NCBI GenBank assembly: GCA_016165875.1
Contig: JABBOT010000010.1
Location: forward strand, 10,836,277-10,900,276
Origin: Acanthopleura granulata
Taxonomy: Eukaryota; Mollusca; Polyplacophora; Chitonida; Chitonidae
Direction of reading: 5' to 3'
Length of the DNA stretch: 64,000 nt
A model generated the notes under the pieces. That model was not told the DNA's origin. It ran no database searches and worked only from the letters and a program-made list of their open reading frames with translations. Shown in pieces: positions 46,201-54,886 of this stretch. How positions within the stretch are numbered: position 1 is the first letter of the stretch; every line of letters starts with the position of its first letter. Position numbers and translations under genes: made by a program.

Positions 46201-49200
46201 ACATTGTGCAAGGTGTTGGTCCTTTTCCAGTCTTCGAGAGGGATTTTCCAATTACAGTAAAGATATTCATGAAAATGACCAGATATCACTTACCCTCTTC
46301 CAGTATTAAAACACACACATTGAAGTCACTCTGCAAGCAAAAATCTATGTGTCACATGTTGGAAAGTTTGTCAGTTATTTACCAAATGCTGGTGGTTTAC
46401 TTTAGCGCGCTAATGCAGCGCAATGACAAGCCTCCCACCAATGCGTTCGCTGTGAGTTCAAGCCCAGCTCATGCTGGCTTCCTCTCCAGCCGTACATGGG
46501 AAGGTCTGCCAGCAACCTGCGGATGGTCGTGGGTTTCCCCCTGCTCTCTGCCCGGTTTTCTCCCACCATAATGCTGGCCGCCGTGATATAAGTGAAATAT
46601 TCTTGAGTACGGCGTAAAACACCAAACAAATAAATAAATAAATTCTACAAAAATGGGCCCACCTTCAGAAAACTTGGTAAATCAGTTTCTTGTAACTTCT
46701 CTCATAAACCACATCCCTTTATGTACTATAACCTAGACGACGTCATTTACAAGAAAAATTATGAAAAAATGATTTAGAAGTTTTGTGAAAGTGATCTATG
46801 AAGGCTATCACAGTTGTGAGTAAATACCAAGCAATCAAATAGAGAGTCAGTCAGTCAGTAAGTCAATCAATCAGTGGCACTATGTTTCTTGCAGGGCATA
46901 TTTTTATCCGGTCAGTCAGTCATTCAGATAGTCACTTGGTGGTAATTTGTTTCCTTCAGGGTATGTGTCATCCAGTCAGTGGACAGCAGCACAGTCAGTG
47001 CCTTCTGTGTACATGAGTGTGAGGGATCCAGTCGGATGGGTTCACGACCCCGACGCTATCTCTTCACCGGGCATTCCAACGGCAGCATCCAGGTAGGGCA
47101 GAGAGAGAGTGTGTGAAGGGACCTGTACATGCCCGCAAAGAGAGAGCACATTAAGGCACTTGTACATGGCTGCAGAGAATGAGCGCATTAAGGCACTTGT
47201 ACATGGCTGCAGAGAGAGAGTGCATTAAGGCACTTGTACATGGCTGCAGAGAGTGAGCGCATTAAGGCACTTGTACATGGCTGCAGAGAGAGAGAGTGCA
47301 TTAAGGCACTTGTACATGGCTGCAGAGAGTGAGCGCATTAAGGCACTTGTACATGGCTGCAGAGAGTGATCGCATTAAGGCACTTGTTCATGGCTGCAGA
47401 GAGTGAGCACATTAAGGCACTTGTACATGGCTGCAGAGAGTGATCGCATTAAGGCACTTGTACATGGCTGCAGAGAGTGAGTGCATTAAGGCACTTGTAC
47501 ATGGCTGCAGAGAGTGAGCGCATTAAGGCACTTGTACATGGCTGCAGAGAGTGATCGCATTAAGGCACCTGTACATGGCTGCAGAGAGAGAGTGCATTAA
47601 GGCACCTGTACCTGGCTGCAGAGAGTGAGTGCATTAAGGCACCTGTACCTGGCTGCAGAGAGTGAGTGCATTAAGGCACCTGTACCTGGCTGCAGAGAGA
47701 GTGCATTAAGGCACCTGAACCTGGCTGCAGAGAGAGAGCGTGCATTAAGGCACCTGTACCTGGCTGCAGAGAGAGAGTGCATTAAGGCACCTGTATCTGG
47801 CTGCAGAGAGAAAGTGCATTAAGGCGCCTGTACATGCCTGCAGAGAGAAATTGCATTAAGGCACCTGCACATGCCCTGACCTATAAATAATCTCAGAATA
47901 GATGGTTGCATGTGACGAGCATGTCCCACAGGACCTGAACAGCAGAGACTCATGTCACATGGAGCAGTTCTGAACCATTGCTGAGTGAGGTTAATTAAAG
48001 CAGTGTAGTGGAAATTATTGATTAGCACTAACTTCTAAATCATGTAAAGTTAAAAAAAACTCTGTACCAGTGAACTGCTCATTATATAGCTGACATGTGG
48101 GTTTGTTGTCTGTTCTTACAGATGTGGGATCTGACCACTGCTATAGACATCATGAACAAGTCTGACCAGAGTGAGTATGGCCTTCCAAAGGTGGCTGCAA
48201 ATCTGTTATAACAATACTTCACATGTGAGGTGGTAATATACCCTCTGGGGTATTACGGTACAGGTGAGGTAGGGTGCTGGCTAGCTAGCATGTAGGCGAG
48301 CTACAGTGAGGTCATCACAAAGAGAAAAAAAAAAAAAACTTGAAGATTGCAGAATTTCCAGCAATGGCACTACATCTGTAAATCCAAGGATTACAACCCG
48401 TCACTTCTTCACTGTTAATTTGCATAGCAGTACCACTGGGTGCAGCCACGGGAAACATCCACACCTTTGATTTCAATCTGTGAGAATTACTGTATTACAT
48501 ATAAAGACTGGACTGTGTGTTACTACTGGATTTTATGAAGTTACAAACCCACAAGTTAAGTGCACAAGTACCGTGAAGGGGAGTGATGTGGTCCGACTCA
48601 CAGGCAACAGATCAGCAAAACTTGCAGCCAAAATTTACCCGTCAACCAGCAAAATACCTGTTTCTTATACAGTGACACTTGTGGGTTTGAAAAGTGTCAG
48701 TTGTAAAAATACAGAGGGGATATTTTTGTGTGTATACAACATTCAGAATACAAGTATATGGAAAAACAAGCATCAATAACTATCCTGATAGTGATGAAAT
48801 AATTATTAAATAGCAATGGATTAACACCCTCGGGCCTTCACACAATGTACATCTGCATGTATCTGTTGGTAGGTGCCTGTTTTTGACTTGTCACTTTTAT
48901 GCGAACTGTGGGCAGAGAAAAATCAGTTGATGTTCCGCGGGTTTACTGTTGAGAAAAGTATGACCGTGCTCTGGATCATTCAGCTGAATAGTCATGCCAT
49001 TAGTTTGTGATAAAATTGTGTAAGTTCATTAATTCGACAAATGCAGGTAGCTCAGTGTATTGCAAATGTAATGAATTAAAGGTCTGTAAGTAAAATTATT
49101 GAGGAAGAATACAAAAACCAGTGCGCCATTGCCATAAAATATTTTACCCACATTTGAAGACAATATCGGGCCCAAAATCATGCCGTTCAATTCATGCGAT

Positions 49201-50646
49201 CGTCATAAACTGTTTTGATACAAAACTTTTTAAGGTTAAAATTTTTTAGCAAGCCGTTCGCCATGTTGATAGCAAGTTCTTAAATATATTTTTATCAGCT
49301 GATTTCAGTAAATATATGCATGACATGAGGTCTTCCGCAAACAGAATGGTATTGCTTTTCAAGTTAAATTTGGAGTGAGTAAAGCAGCAGGGAATGGATG
49401 AAAAACAAATTCCAATTACTCTCCTATGTCATTATTTATGTAGTGACTTAGCAACCCTCTAGTATTTATCTGAATGACTCTATTCGTCGTTTAGTTGCAT
49501 TGTAAAATACCTACATGCTGACTTTTATTCAGTAAAGCATGAATGTGTTGATTGGTTTTATCAACACACTCCTCCCACCCCAGTGGTACCCAGCTGTGAT
49601 CAATTAGTAATGATAACAACTAGTTACAAGGAATCATGGGATACAGTCTGTTATATTTTCAGCAAAACTTTACGTCATATACAGTAGGGTTCTGACGTGT
49701 TTCTTCCTTGTAAGCTCTGATGTGGTTTTTCTGGCAATGTGAAAGAGTCTATTTGTTTCGAAATAAGATATATGTATTATATATGACATATGTGTATCTA
49801 TATAATATATTTTGTATAAATTGTAACATATCATTTTATGCTGTCATGAGGTTATGCAATATTCAGTCATTCTCTCTGTGATTATCTCCCTTACCGCCTA
49901 GCTGCATTCTGATTACCTCCCTTAACCCTCCCCACGTTCTGTGTCTGATTACCTCCTTTAAACCCTCCCCACGTTCTGTGTCTGATTCCCTCCTTTATAC
50001 CCTCCCCACATTCTGTGTCTGATTACCTCCTTTAAACCCTCCCCACATTCTGTGTCTGATTACCTCCTTTAAACCCTCCCCATGTTCTGTGTCAAATTAC
50101 CTCCTTTACCACCTAACCTCATTCTGTGTCTGATTACCTCCCTTAACCCTCCCCACGTTCTGTGTCTGATTACCTCCCTTAACCCTCCCCATGTTCTGTG
50201 TCTGATTCCCTCCTTTATACCCTCCCCACATTCTGTGTCTGATTACCTCCTTTAAACCCTCCACACATTCTGTGTCTGATTACCTCCTTTAAACCCTCCC
50301 CATGTTCTGTGTCAAATTACCTCCTTTACCACCTAACCTCATTCTGTGTCTCATTATCTCCCTTGCAGCCTCATCTCACAGTAGCTCTGTCTCTGGTGGG
50401 CCCACGGCATCAGAACTGGTGAAGGTGTTGGATCAATGTGACCTCATCAACTCCCGTGGCTCCACCCCCTGTGTCAGCCCCTCCCCCTCCATGATGCTCG
50501 CCCCCGGCTTCCTGCAGGGCCTTCATTTCTCACGCTCCAAGGGTATCCCTCCAGGTGTGTGGAGTGGGGGAGGGGCACAGCAAAGCGACGCCTCCCATCC
50601 CGAGGGCGCGACGGCAGACACGCGTTACCAGATCACAAGGTTCTGA
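28147..50646 (+). CDS. KCTD3: KCTD3/SHKBP1 orthologue, 19 coding exons, 719 aa
   Basis: All 19 exons were placed by homology to the vertebrate KCTD3/SHKBP1 family with consistent GT/AG sites and phases; total 2160 nt including the stop. Residues 1-105 form the potassium-channel-type BTB/T1 domain ([36 protein letters not shown]). Residues 110-220 are a linker with tandem SRxSSxDL motifs. Residues 225-625 are the WD40-like domain ([57 protein letters not shown]). The tail is short (about 92 residues; [11 protein letters not shown]). Length lies between human SHKBP1 (707) and KCTD3 (815). Vertebrate KCTD3 is a reported HCN3 accessory protein, and SHKBP1 binds CIN85; the role here is inferred. 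Introns carry many tandem arrays. Confidence 0.95.
28464..28574. repeat. Perfect 27-bp inverted repeat in KCTD3/SHKBP1 intron 1
   Basis: Left arm 28464-28490 (GGCATTGGAGCCGTCGCGCG then AGATTAA) is the exact reverse complement of 28548-28574, with a 57-base loop; pairing continues a few bases outward with one mismatch. A second inverted pair (GGCTCTCGC at about 28649, GCGAGAGCC near 28703) follows. GC-rich arms contrast with the surroundings. It resembles a foldback MITE. Confidence 0.8.
29256..29281. repeat. (TA)n microsatellite
   Basis: Uninterrupted TA dinucleotides in intron 1. Confidence 0.8.
29824..29877 (+). CDS. KCTD3: KCTD3/SHKBP1 exon 2
   Basis: Residues 21-39, [17 protein letters not shown]. 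Acceptor TTTCTTTTCCAG, donor TCAAG|gtgggt. Conserved T1 segment. Confidence 0.93.
30221..30266 (+). CDS. KCTD3: KCTD3/SHKBP1 exon 3
   Basis: Residues 39-54, [16 protein letters not shown]. Acceptor GATTTCAG, donor GCT|gtaagt, phase 0. Confidence 0.93.
30684..30757 (+). CDS. KCTD3: KCTD3/SHKBP1 exon 4
   Basis: Residues 55-79, [20 protein letters not shown], the core BTB strand-helix unit. Donor CTGCA|gtaagt. Confidence 0.93.
30960..31345 (+). mobile_element. SINE family 2, near full length
   Basis: Sits in intron 4. It has a tRNA-like head with an A-box-like TTGGTTGCCTTGTGC and a B-box-like GGTCAATCCCG, a unique body, and the tail CATTCTTAGGACACGTCATC, ATGACTGAAAAAGTTGTTGA, then AT-rich repeats. 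Related tails occur at 27700 and 57325. Confidence 0.65.
31467..31525 (+). CDS. KCTD3: KCTD3/SHKBP1 exon 5
   Basis: Residues 79-99, [19 protein letters not shown]. Acceptor CTTTGTTTACAG, donor CTTG|gtaaga. Confidence 0.93.
31758..32028 (+). mobile_element. SINE family 1, most complete copy
   Basis: In intron 5. The head GGCCTCCGTGGCTCGGTCGG then TTAGCACGC is tRNA-like. The body has GCTGGCTTCC, AGATCTGCCAGCAACCTGCG and GCCCGGTTTCCTCCCACCAT, and the tail has AAATATTCTTGAGTACGGCG and AAATAAATAAATAAA. It is the best reference copy for this family in the window. Confidence 0.8.
32440..32520 (+). CDS. KCTD3: KCTD3/SHKBP1 exon 6
   Basis: Residues 99-126, [19 protein letters not shown] then HGYLGPP, which is strongly conserved in the family after the BTB domain. 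Donor CCAT|gtatgt. Confidence 0.93.
32555..33010. repeat. About 25-bp minisatellite in intron 6
   Basis: Variants of CTCTATCCCCCTCCATGTGT plus GTATG, starting some 35 bp after the exon 6 donor. Pyrimidine/TG-rich and open in three plus frames, giving artefactual CVYILYP-like peptides. Confidence 0.8.
33502..33646 (+). CDS. KCTD3: KCTD3/SHKBP1 exon 7
   Basis: Residues 126-174, the linker after the BTB domain: [20 protein letters not shown], then [11 protein letters not shown], the start of the SR repeat region. Donor TCCAG|gtaagc. Confidence 0.88.
33655..35010. repeat. 55-bp minisatellite with higher-order structure in intron 7
   Basis: About 24 units of AACATGACACTAGTGTGTCT, CACACCACCCAAGAACAGCC, AACTCTTCTAATTGT. 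It starts within about 10 bp of the exon 7 donor. A multi-unit block at about 34338-34525 recurs at about 34550-34735, so units have been copied in groups. Confidence 0.88.
35404..35540 (+). CDS. KCTD3: KCTD3/SHKBP1 exon 8: SRxSSLDL repeats
   Basis: Residues 174-220. With the exon 7 end it gives four tandem copies: [33 protein letters not shown] and [11 protein letters not shown]. Each places Arg two residues before a Ser pair, a basophilic-kinase type context. Likely a disordered, regulated linker between the BTB and WD40 parts. Donor AACA|gtaagt. Confidence 0.9.
35738..36088. repeat. 43-bp array in intron 8 derived from exon 9
   Basis: The unit is AACTGGGCCTGTGTGATTTT, CCACATTTGTCAGAGGACAT, GAT, with six clear copies and decayed ones up to the exon 9 acceptor. 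Exon 9 contains GGGGACATCATAACTGG, ATCTGTGTGG and ATTTTGTCTG, a clear match, so the array is built from exon-9-like sequence. Confidence 0.85.
36089..36191 (+). CDS. KCTD3: KCTD3/SHKBP1 exon 9
   Basis: Residues 220-254, [20 protein letters not shown] then HFVCCF, the first WD40-like blade. The acceptor (TCTGTTGTTTTAG) and the coding 3' end (TCTGCTGTTTTAG) are nearly identical. Donor TTTTAG|gtaata. Confidence 0.88.
36642..36835 (+). CDS. KCTD3: KCTD3/SHKBP1 exon 10
   Basis: Residues 254-319, [45 protein letters not shown]. The donor must be GATTG|gtcagt to join exon 11 in phase (EIG, TFNLNV). Confidence 0.9.
37034..37149 (+). CDS. KCTD3: KCTD3/SHKBP1 exon 11
   Basis: Residues 319-357, [38 protein letters not shown]. 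Donor TGGCAG|gtaggt, phase 0. Its 3' half is the source of the repeats in the following intron. Confidence 0.94.
37150..37318 (+). repeat. Decayed partial copies of exon 11 (upstream set)
   Basis: Two degenerate copies of GTCAGTTAGTGGCTCTCAGT..AACACAGCACTGGCAG|GTACGT-type sequence follow the real donor, with frame disruptions and point changes. Confidence 0.8.
37319..38070. repeat. 17 x 44-bp array carrying copies of the exon 11 5' splice site
   Basis: The unit is AATAACACAGCACTGGCAGG, TACGTACAGCACCTATCCTT, CATG. Seventeen copies were counted with very low divergence. Each contains CACTGGCAG|GTACGT, matching the end of exon 11 plus its donor (CATTGGCAG|gtaggt). Confidence 0.95.
38071..38345 (+). 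repeat. Decayed partial copies of exon 11 (downstream set)
   Basis: Three more degraded copies of the exon 11 3' half and donor, e.g. ACTCTCAGTCAAACATATAA, GGTGGGGGTGTGGCACTCCA, TGACACGGCATTGGCAGG. They are not expected to be coding, since frames differ between copies. Confidence 0.8.
39271..39358 (+). CDS. KCTD3: KCTD3/SHKBP1 exon 12
   Basis: Residues 358-387, [29 protein letters not shown], almost identical to the vertebrate sequence. Donor ATCG|gtgagt. Confidence 0.95.
39359..39880. repeat. 107-bp array starting at the exon 12 donor, with CTCF-like motifs
   Basis: Five units begin at GGTGAGTATTTAGCAGAG and recur at intervals of 107, 107, 107 and 98 bp. Each carries GACCACTAGGTGGCGCTGAC (39418, 39525, 39632; GCAGAC variant at 39738; degraded at 39838), which resembles the CTCF core. 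Confidence 0.88.
40249..40365 (+). CDS. KCTD3: KCTD3/SHKBP1 exon 13
   Basis: Residues 387-426, [38 protein letters not shown]. Donor AACCA|gtgagt. Confidence 0.95.
40457..40520 (+). repeat. Partial duplicate of exon 13 with its donor
   Basis: CAGGGACCCATCAAACGACA, TAGTCACAGCCCTTAATGTC, TACCTCAGCC then GGGTGAGTGT repeats the last ~55 bases of exon 13 plus the donor with several changes. It has no acceptor, so it is probably silent. Confidence 0.85.
41140..41310 (+). CDS. KCTD3: KCTD3/SHKBP1 exon 14
   Basis: Residues 426-483, [47 protein letters not shown]. Acceptor ACTTGTTTCAG, donor TCTG|gtaaat. Confidence 0.94.
41855..42045. repeat. About 62-bp tandem repeat in intron 14
   Basis: Three to four units of CATGTGAGAGTTGTGTGTAC, AACTTAGCTGATGTGTACTG, TACAACCCCACAG. 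Two related units reappear at 44250-44335, shortly before exon 15. Confidence 0.75.
42484..43096 (+). mobile_element. LINE 3' end with nested SINE tail
   Basis: The frame at 42507-42746 encodes [17 protein letters not shown], matching the C-terminal region of non-LTR retrotransposon polyproteins (the 'RFRTSNHxLPIExGR' signature). Recognisable sequence ends near AGCGATCTGGGCCTAATAAA, GTTTCATTCATTCA, a typical LINE terminus. A SINE family 1 tail (about 42893-42985) is inserted. Truncated and inactive. Confidence 0.65.
43771..43997. repeat. Recent 115-bp tandem duplication
   Basis: ATATCCCCGATAGCTGAATA starts at 43771 and again at 43886. The copies match almost base for base (one G/A change noted in TCAATTCGATTT versus TCAATTCAATTT). 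Confidence 0.92.
44396..44551 (+). CDS. KCTD3: KCTD3/SHKBP1 exon 15
   Basis: Residues 483-535, [38 protein letters not shown]. Donor TTTTG|gtgagt. Confidence 0.95.
44998..45094 (+). CDS. KCTD3: KCTD3/SHKBP1 exon 16
   Basis: Residues 535-567, [31 protein letters not shown]. Donor CAGAG|gtcagt. Confidence 0.94.
45095..46404. other. Intron 16, unique-looking part
   Basis: No coding or recognised repeat sequence apart from AT-rich and simple stretches. The SINE starts at 46405. Confidence 0.5.
46405..46643 (+). mobile_element. SINE family 1
   Basis: In intron 16. Contains AGTTCAAGCCCAGCTCATGC, GGTCTGCCAGCAACCTGCGG, and tail AAATATTCTTGAGTACGGCG with AAATAAATAAATAAA. The tRNA-like head is degraded. 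Confidence 0.78.
46960..47092 (+). CDS. KCTD3: KCTD3/SHKBP1 exon 17
   Basis: Residues 567-611, [44 protein letters not shown]. Acceptor TTTCCTTCAG, donor CCAG|gtaggg, phase 0. Confidence 0.95.
47095..47875. repeat. 37-bp minisatellite starting at the exon 17 donor
   Basis: About 20 units of GCATTAAGGCACTTGTACAT, GGCTGCAGAGAGTGAGC; later units read CCTGTACCTGG instead of TTGTACATGG. Every unit contains GGCTGCAG|AG, resembling a weak 3' splice site. Confidence 0.9.
48122..48170 (+). CDS. KCTD3: KCTD3/SHKBP1 exon 18
   Basis: Residues 612-628, [16 protein letters not shown]. Acceptor TGTTCTTACAG, donor CCAGA|gtgagt. Matches the conserved end of the WD40 region. Confidence 0.94.
48171..49879. 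other. Intron 18, non-repetitive part
   Basis: AT-rich with no coding support. The 99-codon open frame at 48480-48779 has no splice context or domain. Confidence 0.5.
49880..50365. repeat. 38-bp minisatellite abutting the exon 19 acceptor
   Basis: About 12 units of CTGTGTCTGATTACCTCCTT, TAAACCCTCCCCACATT. The pyrimidine-rich unit runs directly into the exon 19 acceptor (TCTCATTATCTCCCTTGCAG), so the polypyrimidine tract itself is repeat-derived. Confidence 0.88.
50369..50646 (+). CDS. KCTD3: KCTD3/SHKBP1 exon 19 (last coding)
   Basis: Residues 628-719 and [16 protein letters not shown] matches the vertebrate LLKLLDQCDL element. The rest ([17 protein letters not shown], then a Gly/Ala/Gln-rich end) is disordered. 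A GT within CTCCAAGGGTATCC could allow an alternative shorter exon. Confidence 0.85.
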
Positions 50647-52202
50647 CAATCACAGAAGATGGATTCATAATTTACACAGGAGGTAATGGGTGGTTTTTGT
50701 GTATCAGTCTTATTGCATGAGTGAATGTGCTCCATTGAAGTGTTTAACAACTACCGGAGACAAAAGGTAAGCCTTGACCATGTACTGCTGCTGTAAGCAC
50801 TGAGCAGTATATACCTGGTACTAGGGAACCTTTCCTTCCTGTGACAGAGAAATGTTCTCATCATGTAAACGAAACAGGATGGAAGGAAAAGACCAGCAAA
50901 GGTGATAACCTGGCCTGGGAGAGTGTCCAAGGTTTCCCAAGTTCAGAGTGAGCTTATCAGGTAAAATAAATTCTGTAATGGTACATGTTATTTCAGTTTT
51001 TCCTTGATGGGTTAGTAGTCGTCACGCCTTTGTGTTCGACTATGGTTCTCAGTAACTGGAAAATACCAGTGAAGAAGTCATGCTGACTTTGAGTTAGCAT
51101 ATGGGATAATTTGCTTGAATGATCTGGGTGTCTGCACATGACAGATTGTTTCATTTCCAAGGTGGTTTTCATGCTGATGAAACACTGCACACAATCTGCT
51201 CCCCATTGACAAAGCACGGCAGTATGATGTTTGACAGTTTGCCGGCTCATTACCGTGCTGCTTTCTTGTTTCAGCAGACGCACTGATTAGTATCTACAAG
51301 GTTCTGAGAAGATGTGACCACATATGACTGGCTGTATGCATGAATCCATCAGCTTTGACCATGGATGACTACTCATTTGAAGATTTTCAAATGTGTGATA
51401 GACTGGCCCCTGAGGGAATCCATATGAACATGTCAAGATGTGACTTCAGCCATAGACTTGTTTAAAGTATCTATAACAGAAGAAGCAGGTATTACAGTGG
51501 TCGACCAATGGTTGATTGAATCCATGAGGGCTTGTTAAGATATGCCAGCAGTGGAGGGCTCATTGATGAGAAATCCATCAACATCTGCACAGCAGTACAA
51601 CATGTCATGCAATTTTATGGCATGCAGCCCTGGTGTTGAAAGAGAACAGCTGCCCGATAGGCAACTCTTGTGGAAGGAAAACTGACAACCCAAAGAAGGC
51701 GCAGGTACAGAAGCTTACATCTGAAACTATTCCTGTGATTTGCCAGGCCCTGTGGCTGTACACTGTTGTTTGACAAGTGGGGCCTTCTGTGGTCAGTTTT
51801 TGTTCTTAAACAAGGAAGACTTTACATACAGTTATCTGTTCATACATGTATGTTATTAATTTTCATACATTCATCGATTTATATGTTATTGATCTTACAG
51901 ACTACTTACCAAGTGCATGTTGTCAGTTGCAAGGCAATTCATGCTACCGGTGAAATCTCTAGCTCCAGTGGGCTAAAGCTCTAACAGAACCGGAGTGACA
52001 TCCTGTTTATAGACCCTGCCCTCTGGCCTGTTCTGTTTGAGTTTCGACTGACTGTACTTTTGGGGAGATCCAGCACGTTGATGACAAATGCTCTCTTATA
52101 GTATGCTAGAAGTTCTCTTCATGTGATAGTTTGTTTTTTTTTGTTTACACAATTTTGGGCTGGTAGATTTACACGTAGGGCTTGTGGCTTCTGGGTTGTG
52201 CT

Positions 52203-52218
52203 CATCATCATCATCATC

Positions 52219-52260
<42 letters not shown>
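52203..52260. repeat. (ATC)n microsatellite
   Basis: About 19 ATC triplets with one ACC interruption. Gives poly-His on the plus strand and poly-Asp/Met on the minus strand; neither is supported as protein. Confidence 0.95.
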
Positions 52261-52262
<2 letters not shown>

Positions 52263-53984
52263 GAACAAGATTTGTATCCATGTAGCAGGCTGAGAATCAG
52301 TATGGATGGCTATGAGTGGAAGCTGCAGGGTGTGCCAACTAAGCTGGGTTGTCCTCACCATGGTCGGCTAACCGAGATATGCTGAGGATATGTGACTCGA
52401 CAAACAGGATCAACTTAAGGACAAAAAAACATTTGATTTTCGTCAGAATTTGCTAAAATTACGTATAGGTCACCTTATTGTTTTGTGTACATGTATATCT
52501 ACCACAAGGTTTGAAATATTTTTGTGCAAAAATTACTGACCAAATATTAAACACAAAGCAGGTACAGCCTGGCATCAAATGTTTCAGTTTGAAGGCCTCG
52601 GGCTGCTATGCTGATGGCGCTTGAGAGCACTTGGTGGTGAGACACTGACAAGTACACTAGTTTGCAACATTCTGACTGAGATCACCTGACAAAAATCACA
52701 GTTTGGGTTTAGTTATACTGATTTCATTCAAATTTATCTTGTAGAAAGAGTGCAGCTATCTGCTTGAATGTTTTGCATTTTTGAATTGTTGGCTTGATGT
52801 TTAGGCATAAATCAGTTGTTATTTTCATTGTGTAGTTTTATATGCCGACACTTGGCATACTCCGAGCGTGGTGATTTTATAGACATTTATGTGATATATG
52901 GAGGAATGGTAAGTGCCGTCCTCTTTTAGAGTGTGTTTGCATGTAGCTAAGCTGTTAAACATTGTTAGTCAGAACATGTTTTACTCACTTGTTAGTCCCT
53001 TATTATTGATGCTTTGGACACACGTTATATACATCAGGTACATGTGTTGTTCTTTGTTTTTAAATCAGCACTCCAATTATGCTGGACTTGGTTATTTTGT
53101 GTGTTGATCATTTCAAACATTTGTATAGGGATGTATAAAGAATAGGGATTTTTGTGATATAAGTCATCATCATTCCTCAGTTATTACGAGGATTTTTCTC
53201 TGAAAGCCACAGCAGGAGAATTGCAATTTTTGCTTTGTGCTAACTGGTTTCAGAAGTTGGGAGAGAAAGAAGATCTTGAATGTGTTTATATTGAAGAAAA
53301 TTTTGAACCCATTGTCGCTTAATTCAAGGGAGTTAATTATTGGGCTAGTAATAAATATCTAGTCTGTAATATTTGGAGTTGAGAGCTAGATCCAAAAACC
53401 GAGTAGAATCATGCACAAGTCTCATCATAGTTCAGAGTAAATAGCATTGTAGTCTGTTACTCAAGCAAGTCCTTTCCCTTTGTACACTATTAAACAGTTG
53501 GCCCTTGGGCCATATCTGATATAACCCCATAGATGACCTCTCCGTCTTCAAAATCGAATCTTCCAAAATTGCATCAGAGGTCTAGGAGCATAAAACACAG
53601 ATAAGTGTGAAATCTGGTAATAACTGAGGGTACAAGTAACAGTGTAACCTTTTGGGAATGGTTATGCATGTGTAGTCAGAAATTAAAATTATTTTTGATT
53701 TCAATTTCATTCATAGAATATTTTATAAAAAAGCATGTTATCTTTGCGTAATTGATACCAAGATTTTGTTGTTTTGGGAAGACACTGATGGTGAAGGCAT
53801 CCTGGAGCTTTGTCAGATTCTCTGTGTGTTGGAGGATTCCTGAAGACACACTGATGTACGTTTGTGTACAGAATATATGTTTGTATAGTTTTCTAAAAGT
53901 TTCATAAGTGCTGTGAGGACATTTTTTCTGATCTATAAAACCATTGATGTCCTTTTTATATGAATGTACATGCTTATACTCTTA

Positions 53985-53990
53985 AATAAA
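53985..53990 (+). terminator. KCTD3: Candidate distal polyadenylation signal
   Basis: AATAAA in CTTAAATAAACTGAATG; position is plausible for a long 3' UTR but unproven. Confidence 0.3.
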
Positions 53991-54704
53991 CTGAATGATT
54001 CATAAATTGAAGATTCTTGCCATTCCTCAGCATTTGGGATTCAACGCTGGGCTGTAAACTTTTGTTTATGTGTATCCTTGTAATGGCACACAGCCTTTAT
54101 CTCACTGACCATGCAATTAGTATAAATACTAGCCTTAGAGGCCAGAATCAGGGGATGTATTACTGGTTGTGGTTTCATTGTTGGAGTACAACACATATCA
54201 TTGTTCCTTAAAGGGTTCATGATAATGTATTGTAGCTTGTATTTAGTTGATGACATGTTTAAGAATGGAGTTGGACTTGATTATTCAGCCTGAATCTTAA
54301 TGCCTTAAAAGTGGCTTTAAAGGGAAGGCTTCATCACCTGTGATCCAAGAGCTATAAGCCAGCTAGGTAACTAGGAATGTTATCAAACAGCTGTGTGGAA
54401 GACAGTATTGGAGGGCACTGAGCCACATGCCTACAGTATGGTTGTAGTCACCCTGAGACACTGTCTAAAATGATTACTGATGGGAAATACAAGTAAACAA
54501 GCACTCTAAATAAATTGGCCCTAACCCTGTCCCCAAAAATGATGAATAACTGATTAATTTGATTGTTGTTCAATGATGTACTCAATAATTTCCCACTCAT
54601 ACAATGGCTTTCAATCTTTTGGTGGAGTGAACCATGCTGGCCATTGAACCACAGACCTTGAGCAAGTTACAGATGAACTTTCCCCACGTCATGTACAGAT
54701 ATGC

Positions 54705-54886
54705 ACCCTAATTCTTTTAATTTTTGGGACAGGTATCAGTAGTGCTGAAAGCAGAAATGCATTTTTCTCTCCCAGTTTTTCCAGCAAAGTATAGATATAT
54801 ATGTATTGTTCATCAGATAGAGTAACCATGTGAGAAAAAGAAACTGTGACACAAAGCCGTATACCAGGTGTCCCAATAATTAGGGT
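54705..54886. mobile_element. MITE-like element, copy 2
   Basis: Starts ACCCTAATTCTTTTAATTTT and ends CCAGGTGTCCCAATAATTAG then GGT. The ends are imperfect inverted repeats of about 24 bp, and the interior matches 26835-27038. No coding capacity. Confidence 0.65.

Larger units (their letters stand above)
50647..54000 (+). other. KCTD3: Probable 3' UTR and downstream region of KCTD3/SHKBP1
   Basis: No further coding exon was recognised. AATAAA motifs occur near 50966 and, more isolated, at 53985-53990; the latter would give a 3.3-kb 3' UTR. Several short open frames look random. Confidence 0.4.

Noticed and set aside
52096..52385. Poly-His and poly-Asp open frames
   Set aside because: ATC microsatellite translated in different frames.
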